Positions 5,668-15,554 of a stretch of 38,930 nt of DNA are shown piece after piece. Under the pieces are notes generated by a model. It was not told the origin of the DNA, did no database searches, and saw only the letters and a program-made list of their open reading frames with translations. This DNA comes from Patescibacteria group bacterium (lineage in GTDB: Bacteria > Patescibacteriota > Patescibacteriia > UBA9934 > GWF2-40-263), in assembly GCA_018814025.1 (NCBI GenBank), contig JAHJAM010000021.1, positions 1 through 38,930 of the forward strand. The letters are read 5' to 3'. The translations under genes and the position numbers were made by a program. The first letter of the stretch is position 1, and every line of letters starts with the position of its first letter.

Positions 5668-8600
5668 TTATTCAGCTTCGGGTTCTTGAACAGCCTCGGC
5701 CGGAGCAGACTCTTCAGAAACAGCTTCCACAGCCGCTTCGGGAGTCGCCACTTCGACGGCCTCGGGTTCTTCAGTTTCATCTTCTTCCTCATCCTCAATT
5801 TCCGGGATATCCATGTAATCATCGCCGAAGCCGGTACCGGCTGGGATCAGGCGGCCGATGATCACGTTTTCCTTGAGACCGACCAGCTTATCAACCTTAC
5901 CGGTGACGGCAGCATTGATCAGAACTTTGGCGGTTTCTTGGAAGGAAGCGGCGGACAACCAGGAGTCGGTGGAGAGGGAAACTTTGGAGATGCCCAGGAA
6001 GAGCGGATCAGCCGTGGCTGGTTTGCCTTTGACCGGATCGTTAGCATCCTGGAAAGTGGCTTCTTCAATAATTTCACCGGGCAGCAAATCCGTGTCACCG
6101 GGATCAGCCACGCGCACGCGGCTGAACATGGCGCGAATAATCATTTCGATATGCTTATTGTTCAACTTCTGACCTTGGCTGGCGTAGATGAACTGAATTT
6201 CCTTGGACAGATACTTTTGCACGGCATCTTTGCCTTTGTGCTTGAAGAGCATCTGCAGATCTAGGTTGCCATCGGTTAAGGCATCGCCGGCCAGAACCTC
6301 ATTGCCGTCCTTCACATAAAGAGTGTAACCGGGCGGAATGATGTACTCGCGCACCTTATCGGCTTCGTAAACAACGGTCACTTGGGTGGACTTTGGCAAT
6401 TTCACGACGCCGGTATAATCGGACAGGATTTTTTCGCCATCGGACTTTTCCGCGATTAAATCGCCGGCATTAACCTTGGCGCCGTCTTTGACATTAATTT
6501 TGGAGCCACGACCCAGGGCGTAAGTGAATTCTTCAATTCCGCGATAAGTGATTTTGGCAGTCTTTTGACCGGGCCGAGTATCGAGAATCTGCTTGCCAGT
6601 GCCGGCTTGAACGATTTCCCGCTGAGCCACTTCAATTGAGATCTTGCCGTCAACTTCAGCCATGATGGCTTTTTGCTTGGGGTTGCGGGCTTCGAATAAT
6701 TCTTCCACGCGCGGCAAACCTTGCGTAATGTCTTTGCCAGCCACACCACCGGTGTGGAAGGTTCGCATGGTCAGCTGAGTGCCCGGCTCGCCGATTGATT
6801 GAGCGGCCATGATGCCGACGGCGGTACCGAGTTTAACCAGCTTGTTGAAAGCCAAGTCGTAGCCATAGCACTGCTGACAAACGCCGCGGCGCAGCTGGCA
6901 GGTCATCACGGAACGGACATGGGCTTCTTCCAGGTCTTTACCCGCGGCTTCGATTTCGCGGATATGCGTTTCGGTAATCAATTCGCCGGCTTTGACAATC
7001 GCTTTGCGGCCGCCGGGTTTAATGATGTCGGATAAAGCCACGCGGCCGAGAATTCGGATTAACAGCGGCTCGCCGATTTCGTCTGATTCTTGCTTGGTCA
7101 AAACCACACCCTTGTCATCGCCGCAATCCTCTTCATGCACTACGAGATCTTGGGCCACGTCCACCAAACGGCGAGTTAAGTAACCGGCGTTGGCGGTACG
7201 CAGCGCGGTGTCGGACAAACCTTTTCGAGTACCGTGGCTGGAGATAAAGAATTCCAGCACGTCGTAACCTTCTTTATAAGATGATTTGACCGGCAGCTCG
7301 ATGATGTCGCCGGACGGGTTGGCCACCAAGCCTTTCATACCGATCATCTGAGTCATCTGGCCCCAGGAACCGCGAGCGCCGGATTCGATCATAGTGTAGG
7401 CCGGGTTGTCTTTGGGGATGGCTTTCTTGGCGGCTTCAGCAATGCGATCTTTAATTTCGCTCCAGACTTTGATAATGGATTCGTGCCGCTCACTTTGAGT
7501 CAGCAGGCCTTGAGCGAAGTAATCTTCAATCTCTTTCACTTTCAGGTCGCCTTCATCCATGAGCTCTTTTTTGCCGGGAACTTCCGGCAAGTTGCCCATG
7601 CCCCAGGAATAACCGGACTTGGTGGAATACTTAAAGCCCAAGTTTTTGAGGCGGTCGAGCAACTCGGCGGTTTGTTCGGAACCGTGCAACTCGATATTCA
7701 ATTTCACTACGTTGGACAACTCTTTTTTGCCCATGACCTGGTTCATGAAAGGAATTTCAGCCGGAAACTCGGCATTGACCAGAAGGCGGCCCGGGGTGGT
7801 AATCGTAATTTCACCATTGGTCAAACGAACCTTGACCCAGTCGCGCAAGCCGAGCACACCAACTTGCTGAGCGTATAGAACGTCGGTTTCGTTGGCGAAA
7901 GTCCGCAGCTTATCCTCTTCGGGTTCGGTTAAAGCCATGGTCAAGTAATAGGAACCCCAGGCAATATCCTTACCCGGCGTGGCCACGGGCGCGCCATGGG
8001 CCGGCTTTAAGAGGTTGTTGGCCGAGAGCATCAGCTCGCCGGCTTCTAATTTGGCTTCATCAGTCAAAGGCACGTGCACGGCCATTTGGTCGCCGTCAAA
8101 GTCAGCGTTATAAGCATCACAGACCAAAGGATGAATTTGCAGAGCCTTACCCTCAATCAAGGTGGGACGGAAAGCCTGAATACCCAAACGGTGCAGGGTG
8201 GGAGCGCGGTTCAAGAGCACGTAAGCATCCTTGATGATCTCTTCCAAAATATCCCAAGTTTCGTGCCGGTCGCTTTCAATGAAGCGGTTGGCGGAGCGGA
8301 TGTTGTGCACGTATTCGCGTTCAATCAACTTGGCAATTACGAAGGGTTTGAATAATTCCAAAGCCATTTTCTTGGGAATACCGCACTGGTCCAGGCGCAA
8401 ATTCGGACCCACCACAATCACTGAGCGGCCAGAGTAGTCGATGCGCTTACCCAGCAAGTTTTGGCGGAAGCGTCCTTGCTTCCCCTTGAGCTGGTCAGCC
8501 AAAGACTTCAGCTGGCGTTTTTTGCCGGTGGCGGCAATCACGGTTTTGGAATGGCGAGCGCTGTTGTCGATTAAGGAATCAACCGCTTCCTGAAGCATGC

Positions 8601-9690
8601 GCTTTTCGTTGCGGCTAATCACTTCCGGCGCATTCAATTCATGCAAGCGCTTAAGGCGGTTATTGCGGTTGATCACGCGGCGATAGAGATCGTTCAAATC
8701 AGAAGTGGCAAAACGGCCGCCGTCGAGCGGAACCATGGGCCGCAAATCGGGCGGGATAACCGGCAGAGCGTCCAAGATCATCCAGGACGGCTGAATGCCG
8801 TTGAGGTGCAAGGACTTTAAGAGCTTGAGGCGGCGCAGGATGCGGTCGCGTTTGGCCGTGGAAGCATTTTCCAACTCTTCCTCCAAAAGCTTCATGGTTT
8901 CAGCCACGTTGATGCGGCCGAGCAATTCCTTGATGGCTTCGGCGCCGATGGAGGCTTCAAAAATATGGCCGTACTTCAAGGACCAGTCATGATAGGTGTT
9001 CTCGGAAATAATTCCCATGACTTTCATGTCTTTGAGCTCTTTGTCCACGGTTTCAAAATCCTCATCCAATTCCGTGTTTTTGTTGTCGCGAATCTCTTCG
9101 AGTTGCTGGGTTTCAGTTTTGATTTTCTTTTCATCACCGGCAAACTTTTGGGCCAAGCGGCCGACGTCGCGCTTGAACTCGCCTTCGATCATCTTTTTCT
9201 TGCTCTTATATTCTTGGCGAACTTGTTCCACGGTCTGATCCAAGGCTTCTTGGTTGATGTCGGTGATGATGAAGCTGGCAAAATAAATCACCTTTTCCAA
9301 GGTCTGGATGGACATGTCGAGAATGGCGCCGATTTTGCTGGGCACGCCGCGCAGGAACCAGATATGGGTGATGGGCGCGGCTAATTCGATGTGAGCCATG
9401 CGCTCGCGGCGCACAATGGAGTGAGTGACTTCCACGCCGCATTTGTCACAGATAATGCCTTTGTAGCGAATTTTCTTATATTTGCCGCAGTAACATTCCC
9501 AGTCTTTGGACGGTCCAAAGATCTCTTCGGCAAACAGGCCGCTTTTTTCCGGTTTTTGAGTGCGGTAATTAATGGTCTCGGGCTTCAAGACTTCACCATG
9601 GCTCCAGCCGCGAATGGTCTCGGGCGAGGCCAGACGCAAACGGATGGAATCAAAGTCCGCGATTTTCAAAGTATCTTGCTTTTGAAACAT
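5668..9690 (-). CDS. rpoC: DNA-directed RNA polymerase subunit beta'
   Basis: A 1340-aa beta' subunit forming the active-site half of RNA polymerase. Visible are the N-terminal zinc ribbon (Cys66, Cys68, Cys81, Cys84), the catalytic [12 protein letters not shown] motif around residues 527-538 whose three Asp hold the magnesium, the bridge-helix/trigger-loop region near [17 protein letters not shown], and the second zinc site [13 protein letters not shown]. The last 45 or so residues are a low-complexity acidic Glu/Ala/Pro tail, probably disordered, much like the free 45-aa protein at 19928. The ATG lies one base after the rpoB stop, with AAGGAA upstream inside rpoB, so the two are coupled. 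Confidence 0.98.
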   Translation of the reverse strand: MFQKQDTLKIADFDSIRLRLASPETIRGWSHGEVLKPETINYRTQKPEKSGLFAEEIFGPSKDWECYCGKYKKIRYKGIICDKCGVEVTHSIVRRERMAHIELAAPITHIWFLRGVPSKIGAILDMSIQTLEKVIYFASFIITDINQEALDQTVEQVRQEYKSKKKMIEGEFKRDVGRLAQKFAGDEKKIKTETQQLEEIRDNKNTELDEDFETVDKELKDMKVMGIISENTYHDWSLKYGHIFEASIGAEAIKELLGRINVAETMKLLEEELENASTAKRDRILRRLKLLKSLHLNGIQPSWMILDALPVIPPDLRPMVPLDGGRFATSDLNDLYRRVINRNNRLKRLHELNAPEVISRNEKRMLQEAVDSLIDNSARHSKTVIAATGKKRQLKSLADQLKGKQGRFRQNLLGKRIDYSGRSVIVVGPNLRLDQCGIPKKMALELFKPFVIAKLIEREYVHNIRSANRFIESDRHETWDILEEIIKDAYVLLNRAPTLHRLGIQAFRPTLIEGKALQIHPLVCDAYNADFDGDQMAVHVPLTDEAKLEAGELMLSANNLLKPAHGAPVATPGKDIAWGSYYLTMALTEPEEDKLRTFANETDVLYAQQVGVLGLRDWVKVRLTNGEITITTPGRLLVNAEFPAEIPFMNQVMGKKELSNVVKLNIELHGSEQTAELLDRLKNLGFKYSTKSGYSWGMGNLPEVPGKKELMDEGDLKVKEIEDYFAQGLLTQSERHESIIKVWSEIKDRIAEAAKKAIPKDNPAYTMIESGARGSWGQMTQMIGMKGLVANPSGDIIELPVKSSYKEGYDVLEFFISSHGTRKGLSDTALRTANAGYLTRRLVDVAQDLVVHEEDCGDDKGVVLTKQESDEIGEPLLIRILGRVALSDIIKPGGRKAIVKAGELITETHIREIEAAGKDLEEAHVRSVMTCQLRRGVCQQCYGYDLAFNKLVKLGTAVGIMAAQSIGEPGTQLTMRTFHTGGVAGKDITQGLPRVEELFEARNPKQKAIMAEVDGKISIEVAQREIVQAGTGKQILDTRPGQKTAKITYRGIEEFTYALGRGSKINVKDGAKVNAGDLIAEKSDGEKILSDYTGVVKLPKSTQVTVVYEADKVREYIIPPGYTLYVKDGNEVLAGDALTDGNLDLQMLFKHKGKDAVQKYLSKEIQFIYASQGQKLNNKHIEMIIRAMFSRVRVADPGDTDLLPGEIIEEATFQDANDPVKGKPATADPLFLGISKVSLSTDSWLSAASFQETAKVLINAAVTGKVDKLVGLKENVIIGRLIPAGTGFGDDYMDIPEIEDEEEDETEEPEAVEVATPEAAVEAVSEESAPAEAVQEPEAE

Positions 9691-9691
9691 A

Positions 9692-12600
9692 TTATTCCTT
9701 ACCCCCTTTCCCGGCGGAGCCGGATCCGGCTTTGCCGGACTTCTCCCCGCTCAGTTCGATCACGCGACCGTTTTTGAGTAGTTCGACATCAAGGCAGAGG
9801 CCTTTGAGCTCACGAATGAGCACATTAAATGATTCAGGAATGTTGACTTTGCGAATTGGGTCGCCTTTGATGATGGCTTCGTACGCTTTGGAGCGACCGG
9901 GCACGTCGTCGGATTTAATGGTCAGGATTTCCTGCAAGGTGTGGGCGGCGCCGTAAGCTTCCAGAGCCCAAACTTCCATTTCTCCGAAACGCTGCCCGCC
10001 GAATTGCGCTTTACCACCCAACGGCTGCTGGGTGATTAAGGAATACGGACCAATCGAGCGCTGGTGGATTTTATCCTCAACCATGTGGGAGAGCTTCAAG
10101 ACGTACATATAGCCCACGGTCACGGGATGGTTGAAAGCTTCACCGGTGCGGCCATCGTAAAGGGTGAGTTGACCGGATTCCGGAAAACCGGCCGCACGGA
10201 GCTGCTCGTGAATCGCTGACTCGGGCACACCGTTTAAGACCGGAGTTGAGACGTTGAAACCCAAAGCATTGGCGGCCAGCCCCAGGTGAACTTCGAGGAT
10301 CTGTCCCAAGTTCATACGGGAGACCACACCCAGCGGAGTCAGAATGACATCGGCCGGGGTGCCGTCTTCCAAGAAAGGCATGTCTTCAATCGGCACGACT
10401 TTGGAAATCACACCCTTGTTACCGTGGCGGCCGGCGACTTTGTCGCCGACTTGGATTTTACGCAAGTCAGCCACGGAGACTTGAATTTGCTTGATCACAC
10501 CCGGAGAAAGGCGATCGCCTTCTTCGCGGGAGAACACGGTAATATCAACAACCTTGCCATGTTCGCCATGTTCCAAGTAGAGAGATGAATCGCGCACGTC
10601 GCGGGCTTTTTCACCAAAAATGGCGCGCAGCAGCTTTTCTTCCGCGGACAGTTCAGTTTCGCCTTTGGGGGTGATTTTACCGACCAAGATATCGCCGGAT
10701 TTCACTTCGGCACCGATGCGAATGACTCCTTCCATGTCCAAATTTTTGAGTTTTTCTTCAGACACGTTGGGGATGTCGGAAGTGACGACTTCCGGTCCGA
10801 GTTTGGTGTCGCGAACATCAATGGTGTAGTTCTCGATGTAGACGCTGGTGTAACGATCATCATGAACCAAACGTTCGCTGAAAATTACGGCGTCTTCATA
10901 GTTGTAACCGTCCCAAGCCATGAAAGCCACGAGCACGTTTTGGCCCAGGGCCAGTTCACCATGATCCACGGCCGAGGAATCGGCAATGATGTCGCCTTTT
11001 TTGACTTTTTGACCCAGATCAACGCTGGCTTGCTGGTTGATACAAGTAGATTGGTTGGAGCGCAGGAATTTTTTCAATTCGTAATCGTAAATATTGTCCT
11101 GATGGTCGGTCAGCTGAATGTGCCGGCCATCCACTTTGGTAATGGTACCGGCATGTTCGGCCACGATCACGTTGCCGGAATCTTTGGCGGCTCGCCCTTC
11201 CACGCCAGTCCCGACAATCGGCGCATCAGGCTTAACGGTCGGCACGGCCTGGCGTTGCATGTTGGTGCCCATGAGCGCGCGAGTCGCGTCATCATGCTCC
11301 AAGAACGGAATCAGCGAAGTGCCGATGGAAACGATTTGCTTGCTGGAGACGTCCATGTAGTCAATTTCGCTTTGGGCCACGGTTTTGGGTTCGCCGAATT
11401 TACGGCCGCCGATATCGGATTCGATAAAGTAGCCGTCGGCATCAACCGGCGTGGTGGCCGGCACGGTGACGGAGCGCTCTTCTTTAAAAGCGTTGATGTA
11501 TTCGATTTCATCGGTGACGCGCGCTCGGGTTTGGCCGTCTTTTTCTTCCTTAACCACTTTGCGGTAAGGAGTTTCAATGAAGCCGTAATCGTTAATTTGC
11601 GCGTAGGAGGCCAAGTGGCCGATCAAACCGATGTTTGGTCCTTCAGGAGTGGCGATCGGACAGATGCGGCCATAGTGGGAGGGATGCACGTCGCGGACTT
11701 CGAAACCGGCGCGCTCACGAGAGAGGCCGCCCGGGCCCATGGCGGACAAACGGCGCTTGTGTTCCAGCTCGGCTAAGGGATTGGTTTGGTCCATGAACTG
11801 CGAAAGCTGGGAAGACATGAAAAACTCCCGAGCGGCGCCAATCACCGGACGGGCGTTAATCAACCGGCCCGGGGTTAAAGCATCGATATCCTGAGTGGAC
11901 ATGCGATCTTTGATAATGCGTTCCATGCGAGCGAGTCCCACGCGGAAGCGGCCTTGGATTAATTCACCCACGGCGCGCACGCGGCGGTTGCCTAAGTGGT
12001 CAACATCGTCGGGTTCGCCTTGATTGATGTTGAGATTGATGATTTCACGGATGATGTCAACTAAATCTTCTTTGCTGATGATGCGATTTTCTTCTTTGAC
12101 CACCATGTCTTCGGAAATATCTTTGTTGAAACGCAAATTGAACTTATAGCGGCCAACCTTGCCCAAATCATAACGATCAAAATTGAAGAACATGGAGTGA
12201 ATCAAACCTTTGGCGTTATCGGCCGTGGCCCGATCGCCGGGTCGGATGCGCTTATAAACTTCAATTAAGCCGTCATCTTCATTCTTAGCCGCATCTTTGT
12301 TGATGGTGGACTCGATGTACCGATTAGTCGGGTGGGTATCGATATCTTTAAACAGATCAAGAATTTCCTCATCGGTTTGAACGCCAAAAGCGCGCAAGAG
12401 CGAAGTGACAGCGACTTTGCGCTTGCGGTCAATTTTGACCCAGATGACGTTTTTGGGGTCGGTTTCAAATTCTAACCACGCCCCGCGGTTGGGAATAATC
12501 TTGGCCCCGTAATAACGGCGGCCGCGATAAATATCCGCGGTAAAAAAAGCGCCGGCGGAACGAACCAGCTGGGAAACAACCACGCGCTCGACACCGTTGA

Positions 12601-12979
12601 TGATAAAGGTGCCGCGGGAAGTCATGATCGGCAGGTCACCTAAATAAATTTCCTGCTCTTTGACGGTTTTGTTGCGCTTGTTAATTAGGCGGGTCTTCAC
12701 GCGCAGCGGCGCTTCGAAGGTGACATTTTTGGCGCGTGAGGTCTTTTCATCGAACTTGGGATCGTCGAGATAATAATCGTCGAAATAAAGTTCGAGATCA
12801 CGGCCGATAAAATCTTTAACCGGAGAAATCTCCGAAAAGAGTTCCCGAATGCCTTCATCGAAGAACCAGTTGTAGGAATGGCGCTGGACTTCGGTCAGAT
12901 CCGGGAGTTCCATGGCATCGGCGACAGCGCTGAAAGTTTTGCGCTCGCGCGTGGCCACGGGGGTACGACGGTAATTCAT
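9692..12979 (-). CDS. rpoB: DNA-directed RNA polymerase subunit beta
   Basis: A 1095-aa beta subunit, compact for the family, with a short Gly/Lys/Ser tail. The rifampicin pocket is easy to read ([10 protein letters not shown] then [13 protein letters not shown]); the usual Asp, His and Ser of the resistance hot spots are unchanged, only a Leu-to-Met variant is seen. [14 protein letters not shown] near residue 870 is the conserved lid/active-site stretch. Here rpoB is not preceded by rplJ-rplL; it starts its own unit from the promoter at 13184-13156 behind a leader of about 170 bases with an internal terminator. No SD is seen before ATG. Confidence 0.98.
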   Translation of the reverse strand: MNYRRTPVATRERKTFSAVADAMELPDLTEVQRHSYNWFFDEGIRELFSEISPVKDFIGRDLELYFDDYYLDDPKFDEKTSRAKNVTFEAPLRVKTRLINKRNKTVKEQEIYLGDLPIMTSRGTFIINGVERVVVSQLVRSAGAFFTADIYRGRRYYGAKIIPNRGAWLEFETDPKNVIWVKIDRKRKVAVTSLLRAFGVQTDEEILDLFKDIDTHPTNRYIESTINKDAAKNEDDGLIEVYKRIRPGDRATADNAKGLIHSMFFNFDRYDLGKVGRYKFNLRFNKDISEDMVVKEENRIISKEDLVDIIREIINLNINQGEPDDVDHLGNRRVRAVGELIQGRFRVGLARMERIIKDRMSTQDIDALTPGRLINARPVIGAAREFFMSSQLSQFMDQTNPLAELEHKRRLSAMGPGGLSRERAGFEVRDVHPSHYGRICPIATPEGPNIGLIGHLASYAQINDYGFIETPYRKVVKEEKDGQTRARVTDEIEYINAFKEERSVTVPATTPVDADGYFIESDIGGRKFGEPKTVAQSEIDYMDVSSKQIVSIGTSLIPFLEHDDATRALMGTNMQRQAVPTVKPDAPIVGTGVEGRAAKDSGNVIVAEHAGTITKVDGRHIQLTDHQDNIYDYELKKFLRSNQSTCINQQASVDLGQKVKKGDIIADSSAVDHGELALGQNVLVAFMAWDGYNYEDAVIFSERLVHDDRYTSVYIENYTIDVRDTKLGPEVVTSDIPNVSEEKLKNLDMEGVIRIGAEVKSGDILVGKITPKGETELSAEEKLLRAIFGEKARDVRDSSLYLEHGEHGKVVDITVFSREEGDRLSPGVIKQIQVSVADLRKIQVGDKVAGRHGNKGVISKVVPIEDMPFLEDGTPADVILTPLGVVSRMNLGQILEVHLGLAANALGFNVSTPVLNGVPESAIHEQLRAAGFPESGQLTLYDGRTGEAFNHPVTVGYMYVLKLSHMVEDKIHQRSIGPYSLITQQPLGGKAQFGGQRFGEMEVWALEAYGAAHTLQEILTIKSDDVPGRSKAYEAIIKGDPIRKVNIPESFNVLIRELKGLCLDVELLKNGRVIELSGEKSGKAGSGSAGKGGKE

Positions 12980-13011
12980 ACTCGTTTGATGGATCTTTGG
13001 CGACCAGAAAC

Positions 13012-13040
13012 AAAAAACCTCATCCTGACTAGGGATGAAG
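13012..13040 (-). terminator. intrinsic terminator inside the rpoB leader
   Basis: Minus strand cttcatcc pairs with ggatgagg (7-base loop) and is followed by TTTTTT. It lies about 33 bases before the rpoB start and about 110 bases after the promoter, so it either attenuates rpoB-rpoC or ends a small RNA. The leader also contains a palindromic tggtctacca and a later gaccat that can pair with atggtc, possible parts of a competing structure. Confidence 0.75.
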
Positions 13041-13155
13041 ATTAATTATTCATTTGTGAGATGGTCGAGGCCAGAGAACAATCTAATTAATGACTTAGAC
13101 GTTCGCTTACCTGGTAGACCATTCTGCCACAAACGAGGTATGCACTTGTGAGGGG

Positions 13156-13184
13156 AGTCTAACACCCTATATATAAGGTGTCAA
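13156..13184 (-). promoter_or_regulatory. promoter of rpoB-rpoC
   Basis: Minus strand TTGACA (13184-13179, perfect), 17-base spacer, TAGACT (13161-13156). Confidence 0.8.
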
Positions 13185-13200
13185 GAGACTGCCGGCTAAT

Positions 13201-13369
13201 AAAAACACCCGTTCTAGGGCTGCAAAGTGAAGTCACGATTTACGAAGAGTCAAACCGCTATGAACCAGCGGGAGGAGAGAGATTTTCCCACCCGAAGGCG
13301 GGAGTCCGCTGACCACATCGATTCGACGGAATCGTACCCCACTTCGCAGCCGCAGAAAGGGTGTTTAGT
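13201..13369 (-). ncRNA. structured small RNA, about 168 nt (6S-like candidate)
   Basis: No ORF fits here, but the minus strand can form a long rod. The 5' end aaacaccc pairs with the 3' end gggtgttt; a 12-bp stem ggctgcgaagtg/cactttgcagcc follows (one wobble), then acgatt/aatcgt. Inside lie a hairpin with a TTCG loop (tcccgcc/ggtggga) and a ccgct/agcgg hairpin that competes with cagcgg/ccgctg. The last arm runs into TTTTT, a built-in terminator. It has its own promoter at 13404-13376. Size, closed ends and rod shape fit 6S RNA, which binds RNA polymerase, and the neighbour is rpoB. I cannot confirm 6S sequence signatures. It is not tmRNA, RNase P RNA or SRP RNA by their conserved motifs. Confidence 0.65.
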
Positions 13370-13375
13370 ATTCGA

Positions 13376-13404
13376 AGCTTAGTTGTTTTTTTGGTTTTTG
13401 TCAA
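13376..13404 (-). promoter_or_regulatory. promoter of the structured small RNA
   Basis: Minus strand TTGACA (13404-13399), 17-base spacer, TAAGCT (13381-13376); the start would fall near 13369, at the base of the terminal stem. Confidence 0.75.
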
Positions 13405-13452
13405 GATAATAACCTTGCTTCTGCGAAGAAAAATTTTCTCGGCAGGAGAAAG

Positions 13453-13472
13453 GGCCCGAGCAAGCTCGGGCC
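13453..13472 (-). terminator. hairpin at the end of the 13495-14514 gene
   Basis: A perfect 9-bp hairpin ggcccgagc/gctcgggcc with a 2-base loop, 22 bases after the stop. Only a pyrimidine-rich tail follows, no T-run. The arm cccgagc recurs in the hairpin at 15028-15051. Confidence 0.55.
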
Positions 13473-13494
13473 AAGAGAAGAAAGGAAAGAGGGA

Positions 13495-14514
13495 TTACTG
13501 GATGTCGTCGTTCTGAGACTTAAGGAAGTCTCGGAAGGCTTCCAACTGACCCAAGAAGTCCGGATCCTGATGAGTCCAGGAGAAGATTTGCTGATCCGCG
13601 ATTTCGGCCGCGGACTGGTCGCTGGGATCCTCGACTTCCAGCCAGGGCGAGGGCGCGGACAGCCAGTTGGGATAACTGGGCTGAAAGTCCTCGAAGACTT
13701 CGTCCACTTCCCGAGGCTCAGCCGAGGAATCAGGCAGGTAGGAATCCTGATAAGCCTCGACCGGACCAGCCACTTGAGCCAGACCCAGGGGAGTCTCGGG
13801 GATGACCTGACCGGTCAGGGCGTATGCGCGGTTGATGCGCTGGATCAGTGACCGGTACTGGTCCAAGCGCTTGGTGACTTCGGGATTGGCCCGAGCCACC
13901 ACCTTGAACTGGCTGGAACCGTCTTCGGCCTGCGCGTAGAAAGAGGTTTGACCGGGACCGGGCTTGGGCAGAATCCCCTTCTCGTCGCGTTCCTGTTCCC
14001 AGCGCCGGATCTGGTCAGCCAGATCATTCAAAACCGGCTTCGTTCGCGGAGGCTCGGAACGCTTGGGCGCACGAAGCGCGGGCGCGGGCCGAGAAGCGGC
14101 AGCCAGTCGAACCGGGCGCGGCTTGGGCTGGACGGCCGGAGCAGGTTTGACCTGAACCGGCGGCGAATCGTTGACGGCAACCAGGTTCACGGGCAGCACG
14201 ATCAGACTGGGCACTGACGGCTTGGCGAACCGAGGCAGCGGTCTTTCGACCGGCTGACGACCAAGCTCACTCAAGACCTTGGCCAGAGGCTCAGCGGCCG
14301 GACGGCCGTTTTTCTGATGGCACAGATGGCACAAGGCCTTGGCCTTGGCCTCGTCCGCGGAACGGACCGGGCCGACGACCACTAGCATGGGCAGCACCAG
14401 CTGCCGGTCCTTGGGGAGAAACACCCCATGATCATCGGTCAGCTGAGCAAACTTCTGGTTTGACGGCCATTCTTGACCGCATTGGACGCAACGGACAAAC
14501 TCTTTATCTCTCAT
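13495..14514 (-). CDS. hypothetical zinc-ribbon-like protein with disordered Pro/Arg-rich middle
   Basis: A 339-aa protein of unknown function. The start at 14514 (MRDKEFVRC) is chosen because AGGAGGT lies just upstream; an in-frame upstream extension has no SD. Residues 9-12 (CVQC) and 62-65 (CHLC) could form one zinc site. Residues about 95-185 are rich in Pro, Arg and Ala and probably disordered; the C-terminal half has helices and an acidic end. There is no signal peptide or membrane helix. The bases are visibly more GC-rich than in rpoB or ftsK. It has its own promoter at 14654-14626. The paired Cys pairs hint at nucleic-acid or protein binding, nothing more. Confidence 0.8.
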   Translation of the reverse strand: MRDKEFVRCVQCGQEWPSNQKFAQLTDDHGVFLPKDRQLVLPMLVVVGPVRSADEAKAKALCHLCHQKNGRPAAEPLAKVLSELGRQPVERPLPRFAKPSVPSLIVLPVNLVAVNDSPPVQVKPAPAVQPKPRPVRLAAASRPAPALRAPKRSEPPRTKPVLNDLADQIRRWEQERDEKGILPKPGPGQTSFYAQAEDGSSQFKVVARANPEVTKRLDQYRSLIQRINRAYALTGQVIPETPLGLAQVAGPVEAYQDSYLPDSSAEPREVDEVFEDFQPSYPNWLSAPSPWLEVEDPSDQSAAEIADQQIFSWTHQDPDFLGQLEAFRDFLKSQNDDIQ

Positions 14515-14625
14515 GCGCCACCTCCTGCGTGGGTTGGGGGTCAAAGCCGGAATAAAAGGAACAGACTCTTTTCCGGCGGTCACTTCCCTATTTGGATAGA
14601 GAAGGAAACGTTGGAAAACGTCATA

Positions 14626-14654
14626 ATTTTACTCTCGGAAACTGGCTTTGTCGA
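14626..14654 (-). promoter_or_regulatory. promoter of the 13495-14514 gene
   Basis: Minus strand TCGACA (14654-14649), 17-base spacer, TAAAAT (14631-14626). It begins only four bases after the terminator of the upstream unit. Confidence 0.65.
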
Positions 14655-14657
14655 GAA

Positions 14658-14678
14658 TCAAAAAACCCCTAATGGAGT
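14658..14678 (-). terminator. probable terminator of the upstream minus unit
   Basis: Minus strand ACTCC/GGGGT forms a short hairpin (loop ATTA, one G-T pair), followed by TTTTTT. It would end the transcript that begins near 15481. Confidence 0.5.
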
Positions 14679-14938
14679 GCGAGAAAACCCGTTCAGTGAC
14701 CTGGGCAAGCCCTGGTATGAATGGTTTCAACACACATCACGAAGTGAAAGATTGAGCCGGAGCCCAGACTTTACTCGGATATGCACTGATAATCAGTTCC
14801 TCTGGCAAGTGACAGATGAACGGATTAAGTTTTCTCGTCCTCCAACAAGGGTTTTAAGGAAAAAAATAAGAAAGCGTCTTGAATGCACTTTCTCTTTCCC
14901 CGTATTAGATTGTTCCTCCTCGGAAGCCTGATTCCCCG
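14679..14938 (-). other. non-coding stretch in the 15481-14660 transcript
   Basis: On the minus strand this stretch lies between the palindromes behind the small GC-rich gene and the likely terminator. It contains GAGGAGG followed by no usable start codon, and no convincing ORF on either strand. It may be an untranslated tail or an unrecognised RNA. Confidence 0.35.
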
Positions 14939-14963
14939 CATACCACAACCGGGTTGTGGTATG
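14939..14963. repeat. 25-bp perfect palindrome, TACCACAA/TTGTGGTA type
   Basis: cataccacaacc and ggttgtggtatg are perfect reverse complements around a single G. The core TACCACAA...TTGTGGTA is shared with the 32-bp palindrome at 15516-15547. Confidence 0.8.
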
Positions 14964-14993
14964 GGACAATAGCTTTCTCCTGGTTGTTGATCT

Positions 14994-15023
14994 CACTTGA
15001 ATCTTCGAGAAAAGACTCAAGTG
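14994..15023. repeat. hairpin downstream of the small GC-rich gene
   Basis: cacttgaatct pairs with agactcaagtg with one mismatch around an 8-base loop. It is the second of three hairpins in a row behind the 15067 gene. Confidence 0.65.
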
Positions 15024-15027
15024 GGAT

Positions 15028-15051
15028 CCCGAGCACAGGCTTGTGCTCGGG
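15028..15051 (-). terminator. hairpin 16 bases after the small GC-rich gene
   Basis: A perfect 9-bp hairpin cccgagcac/gtgctcggg with a 6-base loop. No T-run follows, so it may protect the mRNA end rather than terminate. It shares the cccgagc arm with the hairpin at 13453. Confidence 0.5.
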
Positions 15052-15066
15052 TGAGTGTGGAAGGTG

Positions 15067-15312
15067 CTAGGCGGCCAGGCGGCGGGGGTGGCGCAGGTAC
15101 TGGCGGCCGCGGTAGTCGCGCTCGGCGCCGCGGCGCCCGCAGAACAGCCCCTCGCACCAGTAGTCCGGGGCGCGGTATGGCTCGCGCGCGGCCGAGGCGA
15201 CCGGCCCGTTGTTGGGGGCGCGGCGCAGCTCGGGCTGCGGTGGCTCGGAGCCCGGGCGGGGGCCCAGGCGTGGGAAGTCCGGATCTCCGCGACGGAGTGC
15301 ATTGATGGCCAT
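15067..15312 (-). CDS. small GC-rich Arg/Pro protein, 81 aa, unknown
   Basis: An 81-aa basic protein rich in Arg, Pro, Gly and Ala, with two Cys (WCEGLFCGRRG, about residues 52-62) and a cluster of Tyr/Arg (ERDYRGRQYLR). I recognise no family. The evidence that it is real is a textbook AAGGAGG seven bases before the ATG, a strong promoter at 15516-15488 and a structured leader between them. Its composition is far more GC-rich than anything else here, which suggests transfer or a specialised role. It could be an RNA- or DNA-binding peptide. Longer overlapping frames on both strands are side effects of the GC richness. Confidence 0.65.
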   Translation of the reverse strand: MAINALRRGDPDFPRLGPRPGSEPPQPELRRAPNNGPVASAAREPYRAPDYWCEGLFCGRRGAERDYRGRQYLRHPRRLAA

Positions 15313-15352
15313 GAAACCTCCTTAGTTGATGGCCGTACTGTTGGTAAAAAGT

Positions 15353-15460
15353 AAAACCCATATCTGTTGGAGAGAGGGATTTTGGCTAAAACAGCCGCAA
15401 AATCTTCAACAAATATGGGTTTTTCTTTAATTCCGCGACTCTCTCCAGAAACACGGAATT
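15353..15460 (-). promoter_or_regulatory. attenuator-like leader of the small GC-rich gene
   Basis: On the minus strand the leader first forms aattccg/cggaatt (15460-15454 with 15435-15429), whose loop carries GGAGAGAG (15446-15439). Next comes a long hairpin, 15423-15353: aaaacccatat/atatgggtttt, then tgttg/caaca and gattttg/caaaatc, followed by a T-rich stretch. One strand of the long hairpin carries CTCTCTCC (15376-15369), perfectly complementary to the first loop. The two structures could exclude or hold each other, as in riboswitches and attenuators. The SD lies 30 bases downstream. Confidence 0.55.
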
Positions 15461-15487
15461 CGCAATTGGATTGTCAAACAAGAACTA

Positions 15488-15516
15488 ATAGTAGCATAAA
15501 AATGCGATTTTGTCAA
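15488..15516 (-). promoter_or_regulatory. strong promoter of the small GC-rich gene
   Basis: Minus strand TTGACA (15516-15511), 17-base spacer, TACTAT (15493-15488). The -35 box touches the 32-bp palindrome. Confidence 0.8.
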
Positions 15517-15547
15517 CCCGGTACCACAATGCATTGTGGTACCGGGT
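15516..15547. repeat. 32-bp perfect palindrome between divergent promoters
   Basis: acccggtaccacaatg and its exact reverse complement meet with no loop. It lies between the minus -35 box (15511-15516) and the ftsK -35 box (15555-15560), a place where one regulator could control both. As DNA it could also extrude a cruciform. Confidence 0.85.
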
Positions 15548-15554
15548 CAACCCT

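Noticed and set aside
13300-13350. tmRNA-like string gattcgacgg on the + strand
   Set aside because: It resembles the tmRNA 5' end, but it is half of a short hairpin, and no tRNA-like 3' end or tag frame follows.
13201-13369. RNase P RNA or SRP RNA in place of the structured RNA
   Set aside because: The conserved GAGGAAAGTCC and ACAGAA (RNase P) and GGAAGCAGC-type (SRP) motifs are missing, and the size is wrong for RNase P RNA.
14473-14931. 152-codon frame on +
   Set aside because: It overlaps the start of the SD-led minus gene and crosses a promoter and terminator; no SD and no family resemblance.
14793-15361. Several long frames on both strands over the GC-rich gene
   Set aside because: High GC removes stops in all frames; only the 81-aa minus frame has an SD, a promoter and a fitting end.
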